Source: Candidatus Zixiibacteriota bacterium (lineage in GTDB: Bacteria > Zixibacteria > MSB-5A5 > GN15 > PGXB01). Taken from it: 18,461 bases of DNA. Positions 1 to 7,883 of the stretch are shown here, one piece after another. Location: NCBI GenBank assembly GCA_030642025.1, contig DAOWOO010000001.1, forward strand, positions 1-18,461. Reading direction: 5' to 3'. Every line of letters starts with the position of its first letter. The stretch's first letter is position 1. Made by a program: the position numbers and the translations under genes. A model generated the notes under the pieces. That model was not told where the DNA came from. It ran no database searches and saw only the letters and a program-made list of their open reading frames with translations.

Positions 1-74
1 ATAATCTGACTGATTTCTTGAGTGATTTCTTAATAGACAGCAATTTCAAAATGGGTACGAAGTGGCGAATTAGC

Positions 75-103
75 TTGACTTAGCGTTGTTTTATTGTTAT
101 CTT
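75..103 (+). promoter_or_regulatory. possible sigma70-type promoter
   Basis: A TTGACT element (75-80) is followed after 17 bases by TATCTT (98-103). The -35 matches the consensus at five of six bases and the -10 at four of six. It would start transcription near base 110 and give a leader of about 120 bases before the small peptide ORF at 234. The assignment rests on consensus matching alone; an unusual phylum may use somewhat different promoters. Confidence 0.35.
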
Positions 104-180
104 CGCGCTGAAAGATGGGGATACAGAAGAAATAATGGCAAACACAGTGACGCTTCATTTATCGTGGCACAAAATGAGAA

Positions 181-204
181 ATGCATCGGATTGATCCGAT
201 GCAT
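181..204 (+). promoter_or_regulatory. perfect 10-bp hairpin in the leader of the small peptide ORF
   Basis: ATGCATCGGA (181-190) and TCCGATGCAT (195-204) are exact reverse complements around a TTGA loop. No T-run follows, so it is not a standard intrinsic terminator. It ends 17 bases before the AGGAGG Shine-Dalgarno at 222-227, a position suited to a leader structure that stabilises or controls the transcript. As DNA it could equally be a dyad for a dimeric regulator. Confidence 0.6.
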
Positions 205-233
205 GTTAACTGCAGCATCAGAGGAGGTACAGG

Positions 234-326
234 ATGTATGTACTCAACATCGTGAAGCTCGAGGAGAAAATTGCCCCTGTAGGCATCAGCCAGGGTGGCG
301 AATTCTTTGGGGGTTGGGGCGGCTGA
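234..326 (+). CDS. small Gly-rich-tailed peptide, 30 aa, unknown
   Basis: A 30-codon ORF opens at an ATG preceded by a full AGGAGG Shine-Dalgarno (222-227) with a six-base spacer, one of the best ribosome sites in the window. The peptide starts MYVLNIVKLEEK, continues through IAPVGIS, and ends in GGEFFGGWGG. It has no cysteine, no clear transmembrane segment and no signal peptide. A leader-like charged N-terminal half and a Gly/aromatic C-terminal half resemble the layout of precursor peptides of modified natural products, but no modifying enzyme is visible here and the left flank lies outside the window. A candidate promoter (75-103) precedes it and a strong terminator (414-451) follows, so the transcript looks self-contained. 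A longer overlapping frame (86-376) lacks a good ribosome site and is not preferred. The product is not recognised; translation is likely but unproven. Confidence 0.5.
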   Translation: MYVLNIVKLEEKIAPVGISQGGEFFGGWGG

Positions 327-413
327 TCGTAACTGATTTGCCAGCCAACCAGGTCAGAGAGTCCAACCTACTGTGACTACTAAGGGCTACTGACTTCTTT
401 GAAGCTGAGGAAT

Positions 414-451
414 CGGGACAGGCTGTTTTTTGCCTGTCCCGTTATTTTTTT
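414..451 (+). terminator. intrinsic terminator of the left-edge + strand unit
   Basis: CGGGACAGGC (414-423) pairs perfectly with GCCTGTCCCG (432-441) around an eight-base loop and is followed on the + strand by TTATTTTTTT. The minus strand has no T-run after the stem, so polarity is mainly +. It lies directly against the stop codon of the convergent kinase gene (442-444). The only + strand ORF with a good ribosome site upstream of it is the 30-residue peptide. Confidence 0.8.
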
Positions 452-3450
452 GACAGGATCGAACTCAACCGCTTAATTTCTGCCGCCATAGATGAGATTT
501 TTTTATCCCCAAGAAATTGCTTTCGATATTCCACGTTTTCGATATCTTCGGCCATGGTCCTTGCGTCGTTAAAAGCGTTTTTTAAATACCGGAAAGCTGC
601 TTCAAATTCGTTTTTCTTTGTATAGATAGTTCCCAGGTTGCATGAAGCATCAAGTTTTTCCGGTAGTAAGGCCGAGGCCGAGGCCAGGCTTAGTCCCCTT
701 CCGTAATGCCTAATAGCCTTGTTATTGTCACCGGTCAGCATGAAGTATCGGCCCCGTATGTTGGCATAACGGGCATTTAAAATATCCGATGAACCCTCCA
801 CGAAAACTGAGTCCAGAGATTGAATTACTTTATATGATTCTTCCGTCCGGTTTTCAGATAGATGACAATCCGCTTTGTACAGGAGAGCCAGGTGCCGGTC
901 ACGGTTGTTTTTTATTTCCCGTGCGGTTTCAACGGCCCGGTCGGCGGCTTTAATATCACCATACAACTGACATCTTACCAAATCAACTGAAATGGCGGCT
1001 CGCCGATCCTCCAGTTTTTCAGACAGTAAGGAAATCTGCCGGCATATTTTATTAGCTTCATCGACGACATTCATGCGTGCCAGCAGGTCAGCCTGTTGGA
1101 TCAAGCAGATAATCAGACGGCGATCATCATCGAGTTCCCGGCATATATCAATCGCCTGATTGACATTATTATACGCCTGTCCGTATAGACCCATCCATTT
1201 CTGAACACTGCCCATGCCCCTGAGAAAGACACCTTTGTGGGGACGATCGGATAGACGATCCGATAGATTCATGCCTTCCTTGAGGTATTCAATGGAGTCG
1301 TGCAGTTTACCCGCGGACAACAAGACCTGAGTCAGGTTCTCAAGATTGAAGAGCAGTTCCTTATTGTTGCCGATCTTATGATTGATTTCGCGTGATTCGC
1401 TCAGATAGTCAAGGGATCGGTCGAAATCGCCCAACTCCGAGTATATAAATCCCATGTTGTTCACGGTGCGGGCTATTTCCAACTGGTTGCCGGTTTCTCT
1501 TTTTAATCTAAGCGATAGGTCATAAAGCCTGAGGCACCGGTCATACCGCTGGCGAAAATAAAAGATCGGGGCAATGTTATTCAGCGTGCAGGCAACATCC
1601 TTTACGGCATTCAGACGTCTTTGTATTCGCAGGGCGCGCCGGTAGCAGGCGTATGCCTGATCGTACTGACTTCCAATCCAGTATATATTACCGATATTAT
1701 TAATTGTGCGTGAAAGTTCGAGCTGATCGCCGATATCCGAAAATATTATTTCAGCTTTGCGGAGAGCCTTGATTCCGGCCTTGTAGTTCTGCTTCATTTT
1801 GTAGAGATCACCGAGTTCCTTGTATACGTCGGCCAGGAATCGGTCGGATGAATTGTTTCTGTACAACTCCACTATGCGGTCATAAGTTTTAATCGCCTGT
1901 GAAACCTCGCCGGTCAGTTTGGCGATTATCGCCTTATGTTTTAACGTTGTTTTGAGTCTCGCATTGTCGCCCCGTGATAAACATAATTCTTCCAATCTAT
2001 TCAAAAGAGCAACAGCTCTGGAATATTCATTCTGATTTTTAAGCTCTTCGACAGCCTGCATGACTGCTTCATGCCCGTCGGTAATGTTGCCCGCCGTCAT
2101 GTACAATCCGGCCGCAGTCTCTTTTAAATTCATCGACTCGGCCCGATGTCCCAGTCGGTCGGCGGTTCTGATGACGGTGGCTTTGGAAAGGCTCCCCTTA
2201 AGGCATGTCATTAACGGGCGGGTGGCATATTCGCTGTTTTCTCTTTCGGTCAGAACATCGAGCCTGACGGCATCCTCACGGGTTTCACAAACCGAGGCAA
2301 AAATGCACTTCTTCTTTTGTGAAAAGGAAAGAGCGGGAAAAGCCTGCCATACATTATCTCGAAGCCTTTTCGGCCATACGATTGTGTTGTTGTCATTATC
2401 GGTGGTTAGTTTACCGTCTTTCCATTTAAAAGTGTCTTTATTGAAATTGATCTCGAGAATCGTCCGCAGGTGACAGGCGTCGTCACCGCTGTAATCAAGC
2501 AATGTTCTAATTGTTCCGTCATTGAAATCAAGACACTCACTTTGCAGAATATATTCCGGGGTCTTGCCCCGGTGAAGCCCGATTATATGCCTGGGACGAA
2601 TCATCTTTCGGAAGGGGATGGTGGCGCCGATTTTTTCAAGCTCCCGGCAGATGGCATAACCGTTCGGCGGCCTTTTTTCAGGTGTTTTGGTGAGCATCGT
2701 CATAATCATTCGGGACAACGACTCGGGAATTTTGGGATTGACGGCTATCGGTTCATCCGGATTATGCTCCTTGATACGTGAGTTGACCCTGACCGGGTCA
2801 TAGTCATTGTCCATAAAAGGATGCCGTCCGGCGGCAAGCCGGTAGGCGATTATCCCCAGCGCAAATATATCGGATCGGTTATTGAGAATCCCGCCGTCAA
2901 TAGTCTCCGGAGCCATGTAGCCGACCGTGCCGAGCCCCAGCCTTTCTGATTTCGGCTCACCCGCTTTAAGGGCCAGCGAGCAGTCAGATATTTTGGTATA
3001 TCGGGGGACATTGCTATCGTAGTCATCAAGGTCACCGATCAGAAAAATGTTATGCGGCTTTAAATCGCCATGACTGATTCCGGCCAGATGCAGATAGTAC
3101 AGATTAATACTGATTGATGATATCAGGTTCAATAAAACGTGGATGTCATTAATTATTTCTATTTGATCCAGCGTTCGGCCGGGGCAGTATTCCATAGACA
3201 GAGATGGGGCCGTGATTGATTCGTCGATACCGTGCAGGCGAACCAGTCCCGGATACTTTAAACGGCCAATCAGTGAGTATTCCCGGATGATAAGCCGGGT
3301 GAAATCTTCGGTCGAGGTGTTTCCATCGGGCAGGGGTGTTTTCAGGGCGAACGGTTTTTTAGTGGTATTTTTGTAGTCCAGGAAAACCCTGGCGGTACCG
3401 CCGCTTCCGAGCAGTTGAAGCCTGCCGTAGTCTTCAGGTGGGACAGCCAT
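442..3450 (-). CDS. Ser/Thr protein kinase with TPR array
   Basis: A 1002-residue soluble protein. The kinase domain spans about residues 8-275: glycine loop GSGGTARV (15-22), ATP-binding Lys37 in FALK, catalytic loop HGDLKPHN (127-134, Asp129), activation-segment end APE (180-182), and Arg260. The metal-binding DFG motif reads DCS (156-158): the Asp is kept but Phe and Gly are replaced, and HRD reads HGD. Residues about 280-430 form an unrecognised linker. From about 500 to 990 there are tandem tetratricopeptide repeats with the usual pattern (for example NNIGNIYWIGSQYDQAYACY), which probably bind partner proteins. No membrane segment is seen. It starts 5 bp after the histidine kinase gene, so the two are almost certainly cotranscribed and possibly translationally coupled. 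The family phosphorylates Ser/Thr on proteins; the substrate here is unknown. Activity is likely, with caution because of the DCS change. Confidence 0.93.
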   Translation of the reverse strand: MAVPPEDYGRLQLLGSGGTARVFLDYKNTTKKPFALKTPLPDGNTSTEDFTRLIIREYSLIGRLKYPGLVRLHGIDESITAPSLSMEYCPGRTLDQIEIINDIHVLLNLISSISINLYYLHLAGISHGDLKPHNIFLIGDLDDYDSNVPRYTKISDCSLALKAGEPKSERLGLGTVGYMAPETIDGGILNNRSDIFALGIIAYRLAAGRHPFMDNDYDPVRVNSRIKEHNPDEPIAVNPKIPESLSRMIMTMLTKTPEKRPPNGYAICRELEKIGATIPFRKMIRPRHIIGLHRGKTPEYILQSECLDFNDGTIRTLLDYSGDDACHLRTILEINFNKDTFKWKDGKLTTDNDNNTIVWPKRLRDNVWQAFPALSFSQKKKCIFASVCETREDAVRLDVLTERENSEYATRPLMTCLKGSLSKATVIRTADRLGHRAESMNLKETAAGLYMTAGNITDGHEAVMQAVEELKNQNEYSRAVALLNRLEELCLSRGDNARLKTTLKHKAIIAKLTGEVSQAIKTYDRIVELYRNNSSDRFLADVYKELGDLYKMKQNYKAGIKALRKAEIIFSDIGDQLELSRTINNIGNIYWIGSQYDQAYACYRRALRIQRRLNAVKDVACTLNNIAPIFYFRQRYDRCLRLYDLSLRLKRETGNQLEIARTVNNMGFIYSELGDFDRSLDYLSESREINHKIGNNKELLFNLENLTQVLLSAGKLHDSIEYLKEGMNLSDRLSDRPHKGVFLRGMGSVQKWMGLYGQAYNNVNQAIDICRELDDDRRLIICLIQQADLLARMNVVDEANKICRQISLLSEKLEDRRAAISVDLVRCQLYGDIKAADRAVETAREIKNNRDRHLALLYKADCHLSENRTEESYKVIQSLDSVFVEGSSDILNARYANIRGRYFMLTGDNNKAIRHYGRGLSLASASALLPEKLDASCNLGTIYTKKNEFEAAFRYLKNAFNDARTMAEDIENVEYRKQFLGDKKISSMAAEIKRLSSILSKK

Positions 3451-3455
3451 ACTGT

Positions 3456-5327
3456 TTATTCGGTATTTTGCACTTGTTCTCGGGGAAGAGTTACACTAAA
3501 AGTCGTACCCTGGCCGGATTGTGAAGTAATGCTTATTTTACCCTGGTGGTTTTCAATTATTTTTTTACAGTTGGCCAGACCCAGACCGTGACCTGATTTC
3601 TTGGTTGTGAAGTGAGGCTGAAATATTTTCTTAAGGCCTTCTTCCGAGATACCGCAGCCGTTATCGGCAACAATAATTATTGCTTTGTTGTCGGCCGGGT
3701 CAAATGAAGAACCGATTGTTATTTTTCGGACATAATCCTTGTCGCCGTCTTTTTTCGATTGCTCCATACGCTCCGAGGTGGCATCGGCGGCATTGTTCAG
3801 CAGATTCATCAGGACCTGCTGGATCTGCCCGACGTCAATCTGAATATGCGGTATGTCGGAGGCCAAGTCGATTGAGAACATGATGTTCTTGAATTGTCTC
3901 TGAGTCTTGATGGAAAACAGCAAATCCTCGATCAACAGGTTGACATCATAGGAAATAACCTCGGTTTCCAATTTGGAAAAGTCCATCAAACCGTCGGTGA
4001 AACGCTTCATCTTTACTATATTCTCGATGATCTGCCGGGAATTATGTCTGGCTTTATCGGCCTGATCTTTTTCGATATTCATCGCCAGAAGTTCAGCGTT
4101 ATTGGCGATTATGGTCAAATAATTGTTTAGTTCATGTCCGATCGAGGCCGCCATTTCACCGCGAGCCACCAGTTTTTCCGAAATGATAACATATTTTTCC
4201 ATTATCACCTTCTCGGTGATATCCTCAATTGTGAGTATCAATCCATCACCGCCGTACGGTAGATTGGATGTCGGCGATATTTTAATGGATAGAACTTTTT
4301 CCTCGTAACCGGTGTTGTGGAAATACCGCGAATCTTCGAACGGTTGACAGGATGAAAGAGCGCTGTCAATCATCTGCCGCCACTTGTATATCTCACCCGG
4401 CGGTATCATATCGAAAAAGACAGTGGCTTCAACCTGAGGAGTATATAGAGTGATATCATCCTTGTTCTTTTCCATGGTGGCCAGGGCGGCGTCATTTATT
4501 GATATTAAATTGTATGATGAATCGATAACGACTATGCCTACCGGTGAATTGTTAACCACCCTTTCATTGAACTTTTTCAGATCGAGCAGATGGTCATACA
4601 GGCTGGCATTGTGTATGGCCAGGGCGGCCTGCTGGGCGAACAATTCAAACATGAACAGGTCGGACTTCAAGAAAACTTTGGCCTGCGAGGAATTATCGAG
4701 ATAAATTATGCCGATCACTTTGTTTTTAATCTTCAGCGGCACGCACATAATCGAGCGCAGATGTAATTCTATAACCGATTGCTGGTTGGCGAAACGTTTG
4801 TCAGCCTGAGCATCGGATGTATAAACCGGTTTACCGGTTGCGGCGACGTCATTGGCGATGGACCTCGATATTTTCAAATCATCATCCATCATCGACTCTT
4901 TGCAGATATTAAAGGCGGTCTTGAATTGCAGTTCGCCGTTATCATCCAGTAGCATGATAAAGCCGCGTTCTGCCGAAAGAAGCTCTATCGATTTCTTCAT
5001 GACTACCTGCAGAATGTCTTCGATGACCAGGGATGAGTTAACGGCCAGGGTTACCTGCAGGAGTCCGCGAAGGTCATCCAGCGACTTGGCCGGGGAATCA
5101 TCATCGGCCTCGATACGCGGGTTTTCATCCGCAATCTCGTTCAAGGCCGCTTCCATTTCAGCCAGCGCATCGCCGGCCCCGAGGATTTTCATCTTCTGGG
5201 TGTCTTCATTCTCTGGGTCTCCTTTATTTTCATAGAGATAACCCGATGTGTACTTAACAGTACTTTCTTTGTTACTACCCATCGCCTTTCTCGCCGTAAA
5301 AGTATTCGTTACCTGTTTTATCGGCAT
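3456..5327 (-). CDS. GAF-PAS sensor histidine kinase, soluble
   Basis: A 623-residue protein with no transmembrane segment. Order: a polar N-terminal region with acidic stretches (1-80), GAF domain (about 85-245), PAS domain (about 250-372), HisKA dimerisation domain with phospho-acceptor His398 in ASIGHELNNYLT, and HATPase domain (about 495-616) with N-box QVLMNLLNNAADA, G1 box VADNGCGIS and G2 box GHGLGLANCKK. All catalytic elements are present, so it should autophosphorylate in response to a cytoplasmic ligand or redox cue; the signal is unknown. No response regulator lies next to it. The Ser/Thr kinase-TPR gene follows after 5 bp, suggesting one signalling unit. The start is uncertain: Met16 (5282) is an alternative, and neither start has a strong ribosome site. 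Confidence 0.93.
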   Translation of the reverse strand: MPIKQVTNTFTARKAMGSNKESTVKYTSGYLYENKGDPENEDTQKMKILGAGDALAEMEAALNEIADENPRIEADDDSPAKSLDDLRGLLQVTLAVNSSLVIEDILQVVMKKSIELLSAERGFIMLLDDNGELQFKTAFNICKESMMDDDLKISRSIANDVAATGKPVYTSDAQADKRFANQQSVIELHLRSIMCVPLKIKNKVIGIIYLDNSSQAKVFLKSDLFMFELFAQQAALAIHNASLYDHLLDLKKFNERVVNNSPVGIVVIDSSYNLISINDAALATMEKNKDDITLYTPQVEATVFFDMIPPGEIYKWRQMIDSALSSCQPFEDSRYFHNTGYEEKVLSIKISPTSNLPYGGDGLILTIEDITEKVIMEKYVIISEKLVARGEMAASIGHELNNYLTIIANNAELLAMNIEKDQADKARHNSRQIIENIVKMKRFTDGLMDFSKLETEVISYDVNLLIEDLLFSIKTQRQFKNIMFSIDLASDIPHIQIDVGQIQQVLMNLLNNAADATSERMEQSKKDGDKDYVRKITIGSSFDPADNKAIIIVADNGCGISEEGLKKIFQPHFTTKKSGHGLGLANCKKIIENHQGKISITSQSGQGTTFSVTLPREQVQNTE

Positions 5328-5439
5328 TCACCGACGATGGCTTAAGCCTCTATTTTATGGGAAATTGAGATGTTTGACCGGCGAAAACCGGATATAGCCC
5401 GCGGTTTCGTCTGTAATTAGTGCTGATCGAGTGGGATTT

Positions 5440-5473
5440 CGGTTCTGTCAGCATCCCTGACCGGTTCTGTCAG
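5440..5473. repeat. 12-bp direct repeat pair, 22 bp apart
   Basis: CGGTTCTGTCAG occurs at 5440-5451 and again at 5462-5473, a 22-bp period that puts both copies on the same DNA face. They lie in the 160-bp gap between the barrel gene and the downstream histidine kinase gene on the minus strand. This arrangement suits a regulator binding site, but the second copy also contributes to a hairpin (5454-5476). Confidence 0.55.
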
Positions 5474-5476
5474 GGA
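5454..5476 (-). terminator. hairpin downstream of barrel gene, weak terminator candidate
   Basis: TCCCTGAC (5454-5461) pairs with GTCAGGGA (5469-5476) around a seven-base loop, eight base pairs in all. It sits 11 bases after the stop codon of the barrel gene on the minus strand. There is no T-run after the stem, so it may act as a 3' end stabiliser or an operator and not as a simple terminator. Confidence 0.35.
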
Positions 5477-5487
5477 ATCTATGGTTG

Positions 5488-7227
5488 CTAAAACATCCGG
5501 CTGATCCTGATATTCAGTCTGGGCGAGGCTCCGGAGCGGTCGAGCCTCTGGGTGATATTCATTCGAATATCATTTCCCGCCGACAGACCGATACCAAGCG
5601 AGTGTTTCACCTCTGCCCCATCCCAGCTGCCGGGATCGTCGGTTATTTGACCGACATTGTAAAAAACCCAGCCGCCCATTTCGGTATTAGGAAAATCGAT
5701 ATGGTATTCCAAGTCGCCCATCCAGAATTCAGTGCCGCTATATTCTTTCTCGCGATATCCGTACAGCGTACCCATGCCACCGAGGAAGAATGTCCTGTTA
5801 AGTGGCAGAGTTCCCTCAGATGTGCCATAGGTGCCGCTCAAAGCCAGTCCGGTATGCCGGTTGAGCCTTTGATATCGACAGATGCGCGCCAGGTACCGAG
5901 TGAAATCGTAATCGCCGCTCCAGTCATCGGGCGACCATTCAATTTCGGCAAAACCGTCCCAGAACGAATTTTCCAGGCCGTTCTCTGAGTCTAATGTATT
6001 CAGTGAGACGCGGGTTTCAAGCGCCATATGATCTTTGTCGTCAATACGGGCTATACCGGCCGGGCGTAAATTCTCATCGATTCCATGATAATTGTCCGGG
6101 AATTGCTTTGAACCGCCGAAAAGCGACCAGAGACCGGGGTGGGCATCGAGCCAGCGGTGTCTTTCACCGCGTAATCCGACCTCATAGCTGTTTCCCCGAA
6201 ACGGTGTCCATCTCACAAAACCGTAGGCGCCTTCAGCTTCATAGTAATCCTTGTAATCCTCGGTGGCTAAAAGGGCAAAGGCGGTGTTTTCCGTTTCTGA
6301 AATCAGCCAGTCATCGGCCGAGGCCAATCTCTGGTAGATCATGGCGCCGATAGTAATCGGGCGTGACTCAAAGAAGGTCTGTTCCATGCCGAAATGATAC
6401 CGCCCGCGCTCGGAGGCAAAGGCATATCCGCCGTATGCTGTAACGGTCGGCAAGACTGAATCCTCGTCGATGAACCTGACGCCTGCATAAGGTGCGGCAC
6501 CGTCAACACGGTTATAGTATAAACCTCCGATTAGGGAGAAATACTCGTCACGACGACCCCATTTCTGCCATTTTCTAAAAAGGCCTTTCTTGTCCGATGA
6601 CGAAGCCAGTACACCATAAACGGTAGCTTTGCCATCGGCCTTGATTTTACCGCTGACAGCCACAACATCTCCGCGAATCATGGCGTTTTCACCGATCGTA
6701 ATGTCTCCGAAAATCGAAACAACGTCCTCGTTGATTTCTCCATCCACGTTGATATCCGACCAGAGTCCGACCACCGCGCCGCGTATAAAACGGTCTGAGT
6801 CGATATTATTTTGATCAAAAATAGAAATTATATTTTTTGGTTTACGCCGAAGCTTTTGCTGGTCTTTCAAACGGGTCAGGAAATTTATACTAATATCGCC
6901 TTCGCGTCCGATTCTGATTCTAACCTTATCTATTAAATCAAGGGGGTACAATTTACCGTCAAGAATAAAACCATCCCTGCAAAGAAACGGTTCATCCATC
7001 ACATATACCGTATCATTCAGCTTTTCTTCGTTGCCCGAACGGATAACTACCGGGTCGGCGCCGAATTTATTATGGAATGTAAAAACAGCGGTTTTTTTAT
7101 TGACTGTTATTTTCAGGAATACTTCGTAGTTGTCACCCGGATCATACTTGCGGTACTTGTCCTGAGCTTGAAGTCCCGAGACGATTAACAGCGTCAAAAG
7201 GACGGTGAGTCTTAAATGTCGAATCAT
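5488..7227 (-). CDS. exported bactofilin-like/Omp85-like outer-membrane barrel protein
   Basis: A 579-residue protein taken from the ATG at 7227, because GGGAGG lies seven bases upstream and a clean signal peptide follows (MIRHLRLTVLLTLLIVSG, cleavage near LQAQ). An earlier in-frame ATG at 7263 would spoil the signal. Residues about 145-208 form a short-period beta-helix with bactofilin-like repeats (EDVVSIFGDITIGENAMIRG). Residues about 228-579 look like a transmembrane beta-barrel of the surface-antigen/Omp85 type: alternating aromatic strands, the FFLGGMGTLYGYRE segment resembling the family's conserved GG...RGY turn, and a terminal Phe as in barrels recognised by BamA. It should sit in the outer membrane with the beta-helix on the periplasmic side; its cargo or role is unknown. 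Identity as a barrel is fairly sure, the Omp85 subfamily less so. Confidence 0.8.
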   Translation of the reverse strand: MIRHLRLTVLLTLLIVSGLQAQDKYRKYDPGDNYEVFLKITVNKKTAVFTFHNKFGADPVVIRSGNEEKLNDTVYVMDEPFLCRDGFILDGKLYPLDLIDKVRIRIGREGDISINFLTRLKDQQKLRRKPKNIISIFDQNNIDSDRFIRGAVVGLWSDINVDGEINEDVVSIFGDITIGENAMIRGDVVAVSGKIKADGKATVYGVLASSSDKKGLFRKWQKWGRRDEYFSLIGGLYYNRVDGAAPYAGVRFIDEDSVLPTVTAYGGYAFASERGRYHFGMEQTFFESRPITIGAMIYQRLASADDWLISETENTAFALLATEDYKDYYEAEGAYGFVRWTPFRGNSYEVGLRGERHRWLDAHPGLWSLFGGSKQFPDNYHGIDENLRPAGIARIDDKDHMALETRVSLNTLDSENGLENSFWDGFAEIEWSPDDWSGDYDFTRYLARICRYQRLNRHTGLALSGTYGTSEGTLPLNRTFFLGGMGTLYGYREKEYSGTEFWMGDLEYHIDFPNTEMGGWVFYNVGQITDDPGSWDGAEVKHSLGIGLSAGNDIRMNITQRLDRSGASPRLNIRISRMF

Positions 7228-7313
7228 TATGTATCCTCCCTGGCGGCCATATTTCCCACGCACTGATATACATAAATTAGACTATTTTTGCGACAAAAAA
7301 GTTCTGACAATTT

Positions 7314-7883
7314 TTATTTCAGGTAGCGTTCACAATAATCTTTTATTGCCTGACGGTGAGAAATGAAGGCAATCTTTTCAGGAATCTCGTCAAATCCGAA
7401 AAAACCTGCCTCGCTGGCGTCATCAGCCGCTTTTAAAACCCCTCCGGTAACCGAGGCTAGATATAAAATCAGGACGGCGTTGGTGCGCGGGTCGTCATGG
7501 CCAGAATAGATTTCAAAAAGAGACTCCAGTTTGATTTCCAGTCCGGTTTCCTCATGCAGTTCGCGGACAGCCGTCTCCGATGGGTGTTCTGACCATTCCA
7601 TAAAACCGGCGGGAATACACCACCAGTCTTTTTTAGGCTCCGCCGCCCGTTTTACCAGGAGGATTTTTCCCTGCTTAATAACGATTGCCCCCGCCGCCGG
7701 CGCCGGGTTGTGATAATAGACAAACCCGCAATCGGGATTGGTACATTTAAGCCGCTCATGGCCGTCGATCTTTCGTTTCTCGAATCGACTGCGGCAATGG
7801 GGACAAAAGATGTATCCGTTGAAATTGGCTTTTCTTTCGAAAAGGAATTTTTCGTCAATAGCGCTATTCTTTTTATCGGTCAT
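7314..7883 (-). CDS. Nudix hydrolase with N-terminal zinc ribbon
   Basis: A 189-residue protein. The N-terminal zinc ribbon uses Cys27, Cys30, Cys47 and Cys52. The Nudix box runs from Gly93 (GFMEWSE) to Leu115 and fits GX5EX7REUXEEXGU, with the metal-binding glutamates in REL-HEETGL intact. Such enzymes cleave nucleoside diphosphates linked to another group, such as ADP-ribose, NADH or damaged nucleotides. The zinc ribbon resembles NudC-type proteins, but the NudC SQPWW signature was not found, so the substrate cannot be assigned. Its ATG overlaps the end of the phosphatase gene by 11 bp, which points to translational coupling within the partner-switch operon. Confidence 0.92.
   Translation of the reverse strand: MTDKKNSAIDEKFLFERKANFNGYIFCPHCRSRFEKRKIDGHERLKCTNPDCGFVYYHNPAPAAGAIVIKQGKILLVKRAAEPKKDWWCIPAGFMEWSEHPSETAVRELHEETGLEIKLESLFEIYSGHDDPRTNAVLILYLASVTGGVLKAADDASEAGFFGFDEIPEKIAFISHRQAIKDYCERYLK

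Noticed and set aside
136..155. GGCAAACACAGTGACGC recalls conserved bases of the c-di-GMP-I riboswitch
   Set aside because: The hairpin that must lie between GGCAAAC and GACGC, and the second half of the motif, are absent; chance similarity.
86..376. 96-codon + strand ORF covering the left edge
   Set aside because: No ribosome site before its ATG, unusual residue content, and it runs in a different frame across the well-supported 30-codon ORF.
2060..2781. Plus-strand ORFs inside the kinase-TPR gene
   Set aside because: They are opposite-strand shadows of a long, well-supported gene and lack ribosome sites.
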